A DNA stretch of 64,000 nucleotides from Gymnogyps californianus (GCF_018139145.2 NC_059476.1:14439001-14503000), one strand, 5' to 3'; counted from the stretch's first letter, positions 1-13,695 are shown. A program made the numbers and translations. Notes: a model not told the origin generated them from the sequence alone.

Positions 1-3000
1 GAAGTCAGTGTTTGCTTTACCAGAGCAGTCTTGAAATTGCTCTTCTAAAGGGGTCACAAAGGTATGTGCAAGAGCATGGATATGGAGGAAGCTCTGCTTG
101 AGTTAGGTTTAGGAACAGATCTACAGACTGTTTCTGTAGCTAGATATGTCCAGACTGTTCTTGGAGAGTTTTTGTATGTGAGACAGGAGAGATGCTTTCA
201 CCTTCCTAAAGGAGTTTGTAGGTTCGTTGCAGTCTGCCACTGTCAGCTGCTGATTTTGGAGTGGCAGAGACAGGAATGGCATTTCCTTCCCCTCCCCAGC
301 TACAGGGTGATTGTAGCAACTGTGTTTCTCCACGGAAGAGGGGAGAAGAGAAGGGAATGGGAGTCCAGCTGGTTGGAAAAATGTTAGGAGCCATGCATGA
401 ACTGACTGCATCCCTTCCACTCCCTGGTTAGGGAACAGAGACCTTTGGAAAATGTTGCTGCTGGTTTCCCTGGGATGAGGGAAAACCCAAGTCTTGCATG
501 CCAGATGTCCTTTCAAGGGGAAAAAGAATAAAGTGACATGGCTGGGGTATTACTTGGATTGTTTTTTTAATGTCACACCTCGATGGAGTCTGAGGTTATT
601 AACTGGGGGATTGACTCTCAATATTGTGGCCAGATGCAGCAGTTGGCTGAGCTCCCTAGCTTCAGAGCTCACTTTTAAATCATGCTTCGATAATTTACCC
701 TGCCAAGGAGACTTGCAATTCAGTGGTGTTTTGGAGTCAGTTTTTGAGCTAAGGAGGGCTCCCATGTCAGTGAGAAGGCAGTTGGGTCTCCATTCGGCCT
801 GGCAGGTGTTTCCAAGTGGGCTGGTGGACCTGTTGAGTGGCCAGGTCTGCAGACAGGAATTGGTACCCCTCTCCCATAGACAGGATTTCTCTGAACTCCT
901 GCAAAAACCTTCAGCCTCTTTCACCTGTCCCGTTCCTTAAATCCATGGAACAGAAATGGGGCTAGTCAGCTAGAAGTGTGACATTTTTCTGTTTTCTGTA
1001 TTTTTGCATGCATGACTTCTCGCTGTGATAGTGATTTGCTGACTTGGAGAGTTGGTGACATGCTCGCTGGCTGTGGCTCTTTGTGGTTGCAAGTTAAAAG
1101 GCAGTGCAGTTGACAGACCAAAGCCACGTGGCAGCCTCTCCAAGGAGTCCTGGCTGCTAAGTGACTGCAATCATGACCTGGCTTTCTTGCTACCATGGAG
1201 GGGCTGCTTCAGAGTCCTCCCTGGGCTGCACGACTGGCAATGTGACATCCACAGCTAGGGTGGTTTAACGAGGGTTGGAAATGTGCGTAGACTGTTGCAG
1301 CTGTGGCAAGAAGTGAGCCAATCTGGAGAGGATTCAGTCATCTCCAGCTGAAAGCTGGCAGGACGTTAACTGATGTGTGAAATGAGGGTATTAGAGCAAT
1401 TCATGTGTGCTGGAGTTGGGGAGATGTTGGGCTGGAGGGTTCTTTTTTGGATCTTTTTTGTGACCATGAAGAGCTGGAAACATCAGGCCACCATCTCACC
1501 ATCAGGTGAGACTTGCCTCCGTGTTTACAAGCCATGAGGAACTTTTTGGCTATCTCTGTGTTGCTGGTGGAGAAGCCTCACAGGCAGCTTGGGGAAGCAG
1601 AAATCACCTCCTCTGGAGCACAGACAACGTGGGTATTAGCTGTGCAGACCTGGGTTTCGCTCTTGCCTATCCCATTCAGGGTGGTCCTGGGCTTGCTGAG
1701 GTGCTCCTGCAGAATGCTGACGGGAGCAGTGGTTTTGCCCTGTGGTTGGCTGTGTCTCAGGGTTGGTGGTTATCCTTCACTAAAACTACCGGTCAGTTCT
1801 CCAACTGGCCTCCTTTGCTTACCCTCAAGAGCAATTTGGATGGTTAACAGAGAGGAGAGACTGTGGGAGCCTAGTGGTGTGTCTCTGGCACCCGAGCCTG
1901 TGGCTTTCTCATCTGGAAGAGCTCCTGCCTTCATTTTGTCTGACTTCGTTTCTTCCCACAAATGAGAGCAGCCATGGTGACTGTGTCAGACAGGGTTTGG
2001 TGTGTCTTGTGGGCGACTTCCTCCCTGCTTGCTGCTTCCAGTGGGATTTGGTTGACCTGGGAGCAGATCCCTGCCCCAGATTTTTTTTTTTCCTTCTTTT
2101 TCCCTTGGAAGCTATTCCACTGGCCTCGAGCAATAAATTGCCCCGTCACTGCACCCAGAGGATGTCGAGGATGTTCATTCCCTCTAGCTGAGCCAGACCA
2201 GGGCAAATTCTGGGGCAGGTGGCCTCCTGGCATGGCTCAGGGCAGCCCCTCTCATTGACCAGTCTGCATCTACTGGTGTGTGGGCAAGGGTTTATTTTTA
2301 CCTGGGGACCTCCTGGTGGAGAGCCAGCTCACGTCAGCGGGCTGCAAACAGAGCTGGGCCCATGGAGATTGTGGGGTTTGAACCCGGAGACCTTCCTTTG
2401 CACCTCGCATTGATTTGCATGGCAGCTCATCTGCTTCTGGCACAGGGTGGTGCATGGAGGCGGATGGAAAGGGAGGCACTCTGCTAGAGCACAGGATGCT
2501 GTGGCTCTTACCAGAGCCTGCTGATAGCACCCGTCTGTGAATCGGGTGATTTTACGTCCATCTTCATGTTGTTCCAAGGCAACAAGTGGTTTATATTTGA
2601 AAAGTATTAATTTAATGTTATTGAAGCCTTAAGAAAAGGCACAGTGGGCCAAGCCCTGCTAGTTTTACTCATGTTTCACAGGGCTGAGGAGGGTGAGATT
2701 TGATCCTCCTTGGACGTATCTCTACTCAAAGGGTGGTTGCGGGGGAGAGAAAAGAGGCAGGGGAATTACAACATTGAAAAAAAATCCTAGCTCTACCCTG
2801 AGCCATTTTGCAATAAGACACTTCAGGGCGTGAATTATGATGCTGTAATTCACACCTCATGCATTTTGTGGCATTCAGCCGACTGCTTCATGCCCTGCAC
2901 ACGTAGCGTGAATGATTTCGGCTCAGCTTGCCCCCTGGCCGGCTCAGCCCTCAAGCAGAGATGGCTGCATGGAGATGGCTGCAGGGCTTGGCTCTCCCTC

Positions 3001-5987
3001 CGCTGCTTTTTATTTCGTCTTTCCCTTTGGCAACCAAAGCGGTGGCTGTTCGGGGCAGGCCTTGCATCTCCGTAATCCAAGCCGACTTTAGTGTATCCTT
3101 ACCTGTAAGCAGATCCCTGGTCCTAGCGAAAAACCAAGGACGTGTTAGGTACTACAGAAGCTACATGTTGCTCTGTTGTGTCTGCACTGCTCCTGTTACC
3201 TGCTGGAAACATTTGGGGCAGTAACAGTTGGTGCCTGGGAGCAGCAAGCAAGGTTTGAAGTCTGAAATGGGTCAAGAATGTGTTGAGCACATCCATCTTT
3301 ATCTCAGTCTTCTGCTTCAAATCCGCTCTGTAAGAGTGAATGCTTAGGGAAAGGATTTTCAAATCAGATCCTTATTAACGAAGGGCTTGGCAGGAGATGC
3401 ATTCATCCTGCAGCTCACTTCAGGGATGGAGTAACCCATTTGCTGCCCTTGCTTGGGACAAAAGTTGTTGCTTGCTTGTCTGTCTCTCAGGACACCTGCA
3501 GGGTGGAAGAATGTTTGTGTGCCCTTTAGCCAAACTGACTGTCCAACCCATCAGCCCCATCATATGCCAGTGCCTGGGGCTGTGTTGGCAAAGCAGCTGC
3601 ATGTTGAGGGCGCTGCTCTGAAGCTGGCAGCCGAGCCAAGTCAAAGAGGAAGCATCTCTTAAAAAATGCCTCTCCTCTTCCCAAACTCCATAAGCACAAG
3701 TTACTGCCTGTCCAAGGTCACTAAACACGCGAGCTGACTTTGATCCATGCTGTGCCCGCATGGGCCATTGGTACGCTGGCAGTCAGGCCTGGCCTGCTGT
3801 CAGGATGCTGTTTCATATTATTATCTTTGCATATCTGCTTCATGGTAAATTATAGCGGTGCCTCCAGCTCCTTCCTGTGTTAGCACTTCATAAATTGGAA
3901 TTTAAAATCACTCTGGGGACTCAGGTGAAAAACTTTGAATCCTCTGAATGAGGATTGGAGTCAAATCCTCATTTTTTAAAGGGGTCTGGCACTGGGAAGT
4001 GTTACATCGCTAGCAGTTGGACCCAGTGGCTGTGACAGATGTATGGTGTTCACAAGTCCCATCAAGCAGAGCAGCTACATCCAGGTGATGCTGTGCCGGA
4101 GCTAACGTGGCCTGTAAAGATGTGGGGCTCTTTGGTGTGAGTGGGGCTGACCCAGCCAAGCTGCTTTGTGGACCACCATGGACTGATAGTGCTGCATCAC
4201 GGAGGAGACACAGGTCAGCATCAATTTGGGCACCTCTGCACCATGTAGACCTTTCCTTACTGTACGTCTACCTTAACTTCAGCCTTGTAGACATTAGATG
4301 TCTGTCTAGCATAGGATCCTCCTGCAGGCAGAGGAAGAGGCACCTCCAGAGACGGATGTCTACTCTAGCCGTGTACCTAGAGAAGGATCTGAGATGAGTA
4401 GCTTTGACCAGTTTGAGATCCCGACTTTGGGATGCATAAAACTAGGACTCTTTCCCCCAAATTCTGCATAGCAAGTTCCTGCTGTCTCCAGATGCTGTAT
4501 GTGTCAAGTGCAGCTGCATTAGTTCTTGAAAGCCTGCTGTTACAGACAGTAATTTTTCTGGGCTTTGGGTGGTCGCTTAAGCAGATTTAATAGAGTTTCT
4601 CTCAGTGGAACATTAATAATTCCCTTTAAGTGGCTAAGAGTGGGAGAATATTCAGGCTTGGGGACTGAAAGCAAGAGGTTTGTTTATTGTTCCAAGGCAC
4701 TGTAAACCCTGAATTTGACAGAAATGTAAACGCATACAGTCATTTTGCTGATTCATATTTTATTACTGGTTTCGATAGAACATATAATACAGGCATGGCC
4801 CTAAAAGGCTTATTTCTAAGGTGACGCATGCTGACTTGCAGCTGCACACTCTCCTTCCAAAAACGAGTAACTCCCGGGGTATGTGTGGCTTGTGGCTGGG
4901 TTGTGATAGGTAAACGAGAAGGAATTAGTGTGGTCGCCATCACTGCCACCCCTGGCAGCTCTGACAGAAAGCGCATTACCAAACATCAGCGCATGTCTCC
5001 AGAGGAGACGTGGAGTTTATTACTGGGCGAAGCTGTGCGAGTGACAAAGCCCAGCCCAGGGTGACTGAAAATCCCTGGGGATGTTCTTCGCCCCCACACT
5101 GAAAGGGTCCAGGCTTACGGCAGGCAGCTGAGGCGATGGCTTGTGCCAGTACATGAGCCAGGCGTCGGGGCTGATTTGGCAATCGTGTCCTTTGGCAGTA
5201 TGGTTGGTTACAACTGCTGATGATAGCCACATCCCCAAATTTTACATCCTTTTAGGGGCCCATCTCCTTTGTACCCCATGTACAGTCTGGGGAGAAGCAG
5301 GCTGGTTTGGTGGGCAGTGCAGGTCAGTAGCACAACTTGGGGACTTTCTTCTCTGGCTGCAGTACAGTCTGGAGACTCATCTCCCAACTCCTCAGCTGGG
5401 GACAAAGTTAGTGTGACCGTCCTGTCCAGCAGCTATCCCTGTGCCCAGCAGTTAAATATATTTTCCTACCCTAGGATCCTTATATTTGCAGGTTTTAAAG
5501 GGGGAGTGATGTTTTGAGCAGAAATGCCCAAAGCACAGTATTGCTTCGGGCTGAAAAAGCATCTCCTCCGTATCCCTGTATCCCAGCAGGGCAGAGCAAC
5601 GCTTTCCCATCCGCAGAACCTGCAGCCCGGTGTGCCGAATAAACGCGATCTGGCAGCTGGTGAGGACAGCTGCGTGTGTCTGTACCTGTGTGTGGCCCAG
5701 GCTGCAAATTGCGGAGTTGGAGAGGGATGGGTTTACGCTGTCTGTGATAGTCCTGTGCGTCTGGGGCGGGAGAGGGTGTTCCTGCAAGTGGGAAGGCAGG
5801 AAGCCAAGCGTGGGAAAAGGAGGGCAAAGGAGGGTGATTGTGAGAAGAGTAGGAGGGAAGGAAGGGGCAGAGACAATAGTTCAACTTAGCAAAGAGGCAG
5901 TGATTGAGAGTGCAAGGATTTGGCAGAGTATCTTCCTGAAAACCCTGAAGTTCCACAGGAAGAAGGTAATTTTGTGTTTAATTCAGT

Positions 5988-6113
5988 GCCATGCCCTGAC
6001 AGGAGGGAATCTGTTCTGTGCAGGACTCTTGCTTCAGTTTTCCTGCCTTGGCCATGCCCTGACAGGAGGGAATCTGTTCTGTGCAGGACTCTTGCTTCGG
6101 TTTTCCTGCCTTG
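5988..6113. repeat. 63-bp tandem duplication, two copies
   Basis: The unit beginning GCCATGCCCTGACAGGAGGG occurs at 5988-6050 and again at 6051-6113. By eye the copies differ at a single base (A at 6036, G at 6099). The near identity implies a recent duplication or homogenisation. The 63-bp unit is 21 codons, so one frame stays open through both copies, but nothing else suggests coding. Confidence 0.95.
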
Positions 6114-6688
6114 GCTAGAAGCACTGGGGGGAATAAGGAGGGTGCTCTGTGTTTGCCTTTTCTTTGGCATTTCACAGTGCAATTTAGGCGTTCTTTGCAA
6201 GACTAGGATACAAAATCATTTTCTTCTTTCACTCTTCTCCCCAAAAGAAACATGGATTTCTCCGAAGCCTGAAATCAAAGGTCACTGCAGTGAAAGACAT
6301 TTTTCCAGTGACTTTGGCATTGCATCTTTCTGGGGTTGTGGGAATTTGTTCCCTTCTTTCCAAGAGTTGATTTCACATTGTCAGGATTGTCCTGTAGAGA
6401 ACAAGTACATTCAGCCCTACACATATATACAGTATAATCAAAGATCTACATGCATTCCATGTTTGTCCAATGATGTTTATGTTTTGAGGATAGGTCCGTT
6501 TTTCAGTCACTCTTCTAGCATTTTGCAATTAAAATGCAAATACTCATCTGTCAGTGTGTTATGCTGGCAGTTCTGTGATGCTTTGCTGGTTGATCTAGTT
6601 GATTTCAGATCAAGTTTTGTTCTTCAGTCATGCATAAAAAATGTAGTTGCATAAACTGTATAGAAATTAGAAAAGTTTTTCAGAGTTG

Positions 6689-6731
6689 GTTTTTTTTGTT
6701 TTTTTTTTTGTTTGTTTTTTTTTTTTTCCAG
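6689..6731 (+). repeat. T-rich tract ending in CAG
   Basis: Runs of T broken by single G's (T8, T11, T3, T13) end in TTCCAG at 6731. It could be the worn poly(A) of a minus-strand insertion or a simple repeat, and it also looks like a strong splice acceptor. Confidence 0.7.
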
Positions 6732-7759
6732 GGACTGTAGATCACACTTAAAGTACTGTACCCCTCAAGTCTGGCTTTGTGAATCCGAGGGTCTCTTGGT
6801 TTACATGAACTTTTTGTTTCCCTCGACTCAAAATGAGAAGAAAAAAAAATTATCCCACTATTCTATGGCAAAATCCCAGGAGAATTTCCATTATTTGGAC
6901 TAAGAATGTCCCAGAGCTTTGTCATTGTTCTGGAAGGGCCTGGAGGAGTTTTGCTCCCTTTCCCAGGCCCTTGCTTTGCTTTTCCAACACTGCATCTGGG
7001 GGTCATATGTAAGGTTACAAATCAAAGCCGGAAGATTTGCATGCTAATATAAACTTCATGCAAGTGCTGGTGCAGAGCAGGAATCCCGAACATGAGAAGC
7101 TGAAAGGGAGGTTGGGTTTTAGCAACACCTCTTTGCAATTGTAAGGCTGACTGCTCAGGGAGCTTTTGTCATTTGTGTAAGTAAGGCTACATATCTACAG
7201 CGTGCAAAAATCTGCTCTGTGCCCGTACATGAAACAGGGTCAGCAATATCATGGTGTGCTCTGTCTTCATGTGGCCACAAGCTGTGTATGCTCTAGCACT
7301 GTATATGAGCTCCATAACTGAGAAAACGCATCAGTACAACCCTGCTGGTACAACGTAGACGGGCCCTTGTTCTCAGAGCAGAAAGAAAGGTACTTGGAGA
7401 GGTCTCCCACAGGCATAAATAACTCTGTGCAAAGATGTGTGAGATTTGGTGTTAACTGGAAAACAGTGATTTCCAGATCATATTTTCTCTGTGTCTCGTC
7501 AACCTTGATGCATTTAACACAGTAGCAAGCAGGTTCTTGTTAGTTCTCATTTGACCAAGCTATTCCTGTATCCCTGGCCCCAGGGCACTCGATGACAAAA
7601 ATCCCTTTGCCTTAAATATGAGCAGAGCTCTATTTATCTCATTTTGAACATCCCCCAAGTCAATTCCTCTTGTGCCGGACTCAGTTCAGCTGCTTTTCTC
7701 TTAAGTCTCTCTGATTTGGCAGCATCCTTCTGGTGTTTAGCAATCCCACTTTCATGTGA

Positions 7760-7822
7760 GGTTTGATCCAGCACTGTGAAGGGAATGAAACTCTTCCCGT
7801 TGGCTTCTGTGGGTCTGATGAC
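7760..7822. repeat. Quasi-palindromic ancient repeat remnant
   Basis: GTGAAGGGAATGAAACTCTT followed by CCCGTTGGCTTCTGTGGGTC resembles a dispersed amniote motif of the form GAAGTCAATGG...CCCATTGACTTCAGTGGG, which I know from reptile and bird DNA but cannot name with certainty. Confidence 0.4.
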
Positions 7823-10242
7823 TCTGTAATGGCAGTCAAAACCTGATGCAGGTTGCACTTGGACCGGGGCTGGATTTAATTTACAAACATTGCCGTCATC
7901 TGAATGGTACCAGCACTGACCGGGCAGCAGAGTGATCTCTTGTAGCTGAAGCTAGAAAGATGTGTTATAAACTAAGGAGAGATTTTAAAGGAGCTCATAG
8001 CTGGCCTTAATACTTTCCTATTAAAATTAGTTTCAGTGGAAGCAGGATGAAGCCCGTTTTGAGTCAATTTTTAAGATCTGTTCCTGTGTAGAGAATAAGG
8101 GCGGGGAATGAAATTATCTTCATTTTTAAAAATAATTTTTTGGAAGTGCCGTTTTCCCTTTGTGTGTATCCCTTACCCTGCGGCCGACATGATGGCTGTC
8201 AAGAGATGAGAAGTGACTGGCTAGAGGGACCTCCACCTCACTTCCACATCCAGCACTGGCACTGAGGACTTCTACATTGAGCCATACTCTTCAGGGGTGA
8301 TATGTTTCTTTTCAGAACAACTTCAACTACAAATCAGTTTCTAAAACCATTTTAGTGAAATTGATGCAGTTTTTGCATTCAAAGCCTTCCAGTGAAACTT
8401 ACTTGAAGGACTTGAAATTCAAGGGTCTGTTTTGTCTGTTGATCGTTGCTTTTTCCCAATTCTCTTTCTTTTTTTGAATGGAGTTTCTCTTCTTCCACCA
8501 GGACATTCTCGTATTTTGGGGTCCTCATGAAACACCAGCCACCTGCTGGGGAGAAGGACACAACCACTGAGTTAAAATAGTTTATAATTCAGGTGGCATC
8601 CAGATTTAAGAGGCAATAAGCTGAAAACTTTTTACCTTCAAGTGCAGCTGGATTGTTTTCATTTGCTTGCCGTAGACAGCCTCTTTCAGACCCAGGTAGG
8701 GTATTTGAGAAGGCCACGAGGGAGCAAGGTTTCACAGAGAGCCTGTATGTTCTTGTTTCCATTTTACGTTTGTCACTCTACTATTCTAATGCTCTGTAGG
8801 CTTACATGTTGTGTTTTCTAATCGTCTGTCAACTCTTAAATGGCAGAAACTCAGTCCTGTGGTTATTCTGCTTCACAAATAGTTCCATCACATGTGGAAA
8901 GTAAATGCAGGCTGATAGAAACAGATTGGAAACAGAAATACCAGTCCATGATGTACTCTGCACAGACGTTCTCCCTCCCTCATGCACGTAGGTAAATCTA
9001 ACGGGTGGATGTTGTCATCTTCCCTTGTCTGCTGTTTCCTTGCAGGGAAGCTGCTATTCTGCTTCCTGAAGCTGGGAGGTGGTAGCAGGGAAGTGACCAG
9101 TCTTTACTAGTCCTGTTTCTTATTCTCTTTCTGTAAGCTCCAGTTATTGGATATATTGGAGATAAGATAGGAGCCTTGACAGGTCTTTAACGTGACCCAG
9201 GATATCAGTTAAAAAACAAACAAAGCCCTGCTAATGCAACACAGATATTGCATGTCTGTAAGAATTAGACACATCGTATTCTGCTCACACACCCCTAAGG
9301 ATGAAGTTAAATGAAGTAATCAAACAAGCCTGGCAAAAGGCTCGGAGGTGGTTTGTAACCGAGCTGCAGGGCTCCCAGCTGTTCCAGTTCTGCAGCTCTC
9401 TGGTCAAGTTATTGTTGCAAATCACAGGTGCAAATTCCACTTTTTACCTTTTTATGCCTCTCATGGCCATGCAAATGACCATGGAGAGAAATGCAGCAGG
9501 GAAGATTTTTCCCCTTTTGGCTTATTGCTCTGATTGTGTGGGACTTCTTAGCATCTTCTTAGCAGGAAGGTGCTGGGAAGGCCTGAAGTCAGTGCTAAAA
9601 AACCCAAGTTGGCAAATGCCAAAAACCTGAGGGGTGAAGATGAGACTAAATAGAAATTTGAACCGTGGGCTTTGAAACCTCATCAATGTATGAGAAAAAT
9701 ATGGGAGGCTAGGTATTGTCTTACTCTGCCTGTGTAAACACCATGAGCTGGATTCGTCATTCAGACACAGCCCTGTTACTTGTCTGGTCCGTAGCCCTGA
9801 AGCTAGGAAACCAGCAAAAATATCTAGCCAGGTTCCTCCATACTCAAATGAGCTCCTCTTCCTGTGTTCTCAGGGACGTCTGCTGGCTGGCTTGAGGCAG
9901 TTGTTTGCTATTCTCATTTGTGTTTAAGTACTAGGATTTGGCAAAGAGAAATGGATTTCATCCTGGTTAATTCTCCACCAGGAGGAAGGTCTGTGCCTAT
10001 ATAGGAAGCAGTAGTGGTGGGGTTTTCTAAACTAGAAAGGACCCAGCTTGAGTCTCAGAGTATGGCTGGATTCAGAGCTAGAAATGAGTTTATTTTTCTT
10101 GTACACAGAACAGATTTGATGTGTTATGGCTGAAAAGAGAAGCAGCATTAATCTAGCATTAATCCTCTTGCATTGCTGTTCAGATCTGAAACAAGATCCA
10201 CAAAAGAAAACAGTGAAGGAAGGAAAACTCTCCTATCCCTTC

Positions 10243-10257
10243 TTTTTTTTTTTTTTC
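10243..10257 (+). repeat. T-run
   Basis: About fifteen T follow CCCTTC and precede CCTCTCTCTG, making a polypyrimidine stretch. No AG acceptor follows closely. Confidence 0.8.
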
Positions 10258-12289
10258 CTCTCTCTGTATGTTTAATTAGACTGTAAATTAGCTTGCAGAT
10301 TGTGACGCAAACTGGAATTGCTCTGTCCTGCTTAAATTGCCTGTGTGGTGGCTGCTCACAGATGAGAACTGGCAAACACTGGGGCCGTCCAGTTTGTTCC
10401 CTCCCAGCATACTGTAACTCTGCTTTGCTTCCAAAACTTAGGTACGTGCAACATTTGTCCATGAGACCCGTGGGTCATTTTGGCTTTTTCTCAGTTACAT
10501 TTCCCCTGTTGGTAATGGAAATGCGAGCCGGGTAGAGGGATGTCCGTGAAACCACATCTGCTTCATGAAAAAGCCAGACGCCCCGCACCTGTGTGCAGCC
10601 TGCGTCAGCCCCCGTGCTCGGGACTGCTCTAAGGCACCCTGCCACGGCAGCAACCACCCCGTGAGAAGCTTTCCTGTTTGGGGCTGCTTGGGTTTCATGT
10701 TTCTTCCGAGCCTCACCTCTGTTTCTCAGCTCAGTCTTCAAATTCCTGGGGTGAGAACAGCTCTGGACTGGGGTTGAAAATAGCTCTTCCTTGGCCCTGC
10801 CCCAGCTGAGTTGTGGTCCCTCGGAGACCGTCGTGCTGAAAGGTGACATCACTGCATGGCACCGGTGGTCGACTCGCCGTGGGCTCAAGGCTGAGGGTCT
10901 GACTTAATCTCTGTGGGAATTTCCCAGGTCTCTCAGTGCTTTTCAGGGCCTTTTGGATGCTGGTGAGCTGGGCAAGGAACCCATGCAGCACTGGCTGGAT
11001 CCAGAGTCAAATGTGATCCAAGCCAAGTGAAGGCACAGGTGATGTGTGTGGGAGGAGGGCTGACATTCTCTGTGCTTATTCCTGGGGCATTTTACTCTCC
11101 CTGCTGCCATGTTGGCTCTTGTATAGGGCAGGAATTGAGGATGCTGGGGGCCCTTACCCTGGGGAACCCTGGCTACTGGTGCCAGTGTCCTGTGGGGTAG
11201 AAGGTGGTACCTAAAATCAACCACACTGCTTCTGGAAGGTGAGCAGCTTTGCTGCTTTGGCCTTGTGGGTACTGAAAGTGCTCTCTCTAGGCTGTTATCA
11301 CGCCAAATCTGGGTCTGGGCCAGCACTGATTTGTGCTCATCAGAACATCTTTGACATTAAAATGGTTATGCAAACAGTAAGTCGGTGGAGTGCCCGTACT
11401 CCGGTAATTTATGGCACAGATGGATGTTAACTTTGTGAAGGGCTGCTGCAGTTTGAGCTGTTTTAATGTAAACTCCACCAGCTAGATGAACCAGCTGAAA
11501 TTACTGCAGGCCTTGCGGGAGTTGGGCTGACTTTGCATGGAAGCGGACTAGGGAGCGTTCACATGCTGAGCTGTGCTGATGGAAAGTTTCCAGCTCACAG
11601 GCAGTGATAGCATCTGAATACGGGGAAAAGGAGTGTCTTTTCCAGCTCAATTGTGATTCACTGGAGGACAAACATCCAACACTTCAATACGAGACTTGGA
11701 AGAAGCTGACTTTCTCCAGGATGAAAGGGGCTGTCGTGGTGGTATCTGCATACAAATTGCACCATAGCGTTGTTTTTTGCATTCATAAAACTTTCTTAAT
11801 AGCTGGTATTTACTGTAATTACTTATTAAAGGTTAACATCACCCTCTCTTATGTGTGCAGGGATATTTCTAGTCTCTGCTATTCAATCTTGTCTTTGCCA
11901 ATAGCTCGTGTATTTGTGGATGTTCTTATCTTTGTCTCATCAGGCTGCTCATTTCAGGCATTTATCTTCCACTCCAGCTCATCTGGCTGTAGAAAACAAA
12001 ACATTAGCCTCTAAAAAGCCAATTGAAAAATCGGTCACATGAGAATAACCTGAATTCTTTATCTCGGGGGTTTGTGCCAGCTGGAACTGGATATTTTCCA
12101 TTGAAAACAAGACATTCAATGATAAAGTCATGCCCAATGACATTTGAGTGAATGCTTTTTGTAGTAGGAAGTCATCTCTCCTCATCGCTTGGTGTAGGCA
12201 GTAAAGGGAGAGCAATAACTTCAGTTTGCAGTAGATTTTCTGCTCTGTGGTGGGTAAAATGGAAGTTTCCCAGAGCTAGAATTAAACAA

Positions 12290-12730
12290 TAATTAGCAGC
12301 TGATAAAATCCCCCTGACATCCTGCACCTTCTTTCATGCAGCGTGAATATTAAGAGCTGCTTACCAAGCTCAGTTCCTGATTAATATTCTCCAGTTTGTA
12401 CAGGCCCACTTCTTGTTTCTCTGAAGAAGGATTTATTTTAAAATACATAGTAGACTAAAAAAAGACTGGATTTGTGAAATTAAAAATTGAACATTCTTAG
12501 TAGCTGGAGCACCCAATGATTGTGCAGTGAGTTGTTTGTAATTTGTACTTCAATTATTATTTATTGTTAAGGACTTTTTTTTTGTTAAGAATTTTTCAAG
12601 TGAAGCATTTGAATAGCAGCTGCATTTTGACTCCTTTAAGGTCATAAACATGGCAGATACATAAAGTAGATCTTTTTACCTTGAGTGACTAATTATTGTA
12701 GTAGTTTGTAATTTGCAATCATGATTAAAA
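12290..12730. other. AT-rich block, possible conserved non-coding element
   Basis: This segment is rich in ATTA/TAAT cores (for example TGATTAATATTC, CAATTATTATTTATTG, CATGATTAAAATTTAG) and contains two related TTTGTAATTTG phrases about 170 bp apart. It shows none of the mobile-element landmarks seen elsewhere. Its look suggests a conserved enhancer, but composition alone does not show that. Confidence 0.25.
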
Positions 12731-13642
12731 TTTAGTTCTGTGCATGTATGGACTGTAGGAAAACACTGTACTTACATGGAAGAGCTTGCTCTAAGACATG
12801 TAAGATGCTTTGATTTTTATCTTCTTTTATCAAGAAGCAGTGTGCCGAGGACCTGGGACTCTCCCGTGGGCAGGACCAGCTGTGTGCTGGAGCGATGGCT
12901 CGTGTGGCTCAGTTTTGGGGAGCTGTCGGATGCCAGAAAGCCCTCCCTTGGCTCTGCAGGCAGCTCGCCAGAGCGATGCTGGGCCTGCCGGGTGTTCGAG
13001 TGTGGGACGGCTCTCCATATTTATCTGATATTTCCTGCTGCCTCCTTGTCCCGTTGTGTTTGCATGACCTTGGGCTCCCCCAGGACTGCTTTTCTCATTC
13101 TCCCATGGGATACCATTGATCGCTTTCACAGCGACCCGTTTTAAGATTTGAGCAGAAAAAATGACGAGGTAAGCTGATGTAATGTTTGCTGCTCATGAAA
13201 AGGTTATGGGTCTGACTAAGGCAGCAGAAGCGAATAATCACCAAACTCTGATCTCTGAGGGAGAGAAATGTGATATCTAAGGCTTTTGAAACCTCTAGAC
13301 CTTGCTTTTAAAATCTGGCGTTTTCCAGATCTTGTTCAAGCAAACAGTTATTCCCCATTATTTTAAATGGTGGCTTTCGAGAAGCAATTTGATGTACACA
13401 AACAAGCAAAGAAAATCAATAGCCATTTCAGATTTTGCACCTGCGTCCCGCCAAGCAGATTTTGAGCCCATTCGTTTCTTACTTCAGAGAGCTCTGGGTT
13501 ATGATTAAAGGCTTTTTGTGCTCCTGCTATGACCTTCCCATGAAATAGAAGTCAGTGCATCTGCATGCTGCCCGATTCATCACTTGCTGAGCTTGAAGAG
13601 ACCTAAGGCTCAAAAAGATTTAATTGCTGTTTTAAATGTGCA

Positions 13643-13695
13643 GCAAAATCCTGTCTTGAGTGAAGTCAGCGGCAGCTTCATTCCCGCAGAGCTTG
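13643..13695. repeat. Quasi-palindromic ancient repeat remnant
   Basis: AGCAAAATCCTGTCTTGAGT, GAAGTCAGCGGCAGCTTCAT and TCCCGCAGAGCTTGGATTTC match in order the pattern AAAATCCTGG...GAAGTCAATGGCAAAACTCCCATTG...GGATTT of the same dispersed motif seen at 7760-7822. Confidence 0.45.

Noticed and set aside
494..940. 148-codon open reading frame on + with an opposing 124-codon frame
   Set aside because: Overlapping frames on both strands, no recognisable domain, and no flanking splice signals tied to SH3PXD2A.
3947..3973. Hairpin as a microRNA precursor
   Set aside because: The stem is only 10 bp, much shorter than the ~22-bp duplex region a pre-miRNA needs.
5920..6654. 244-codon open reading frame on +
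   Set aside because: It owes part of its length to the 63-bp tandem duplication, includes Cys/Phe-rich noise, and matches no family I know.
7634..7858. 74-codon frame on -
   Set aside because: It covers an ancient repeat remnant at 7760-7822 and has no homology I recognise.
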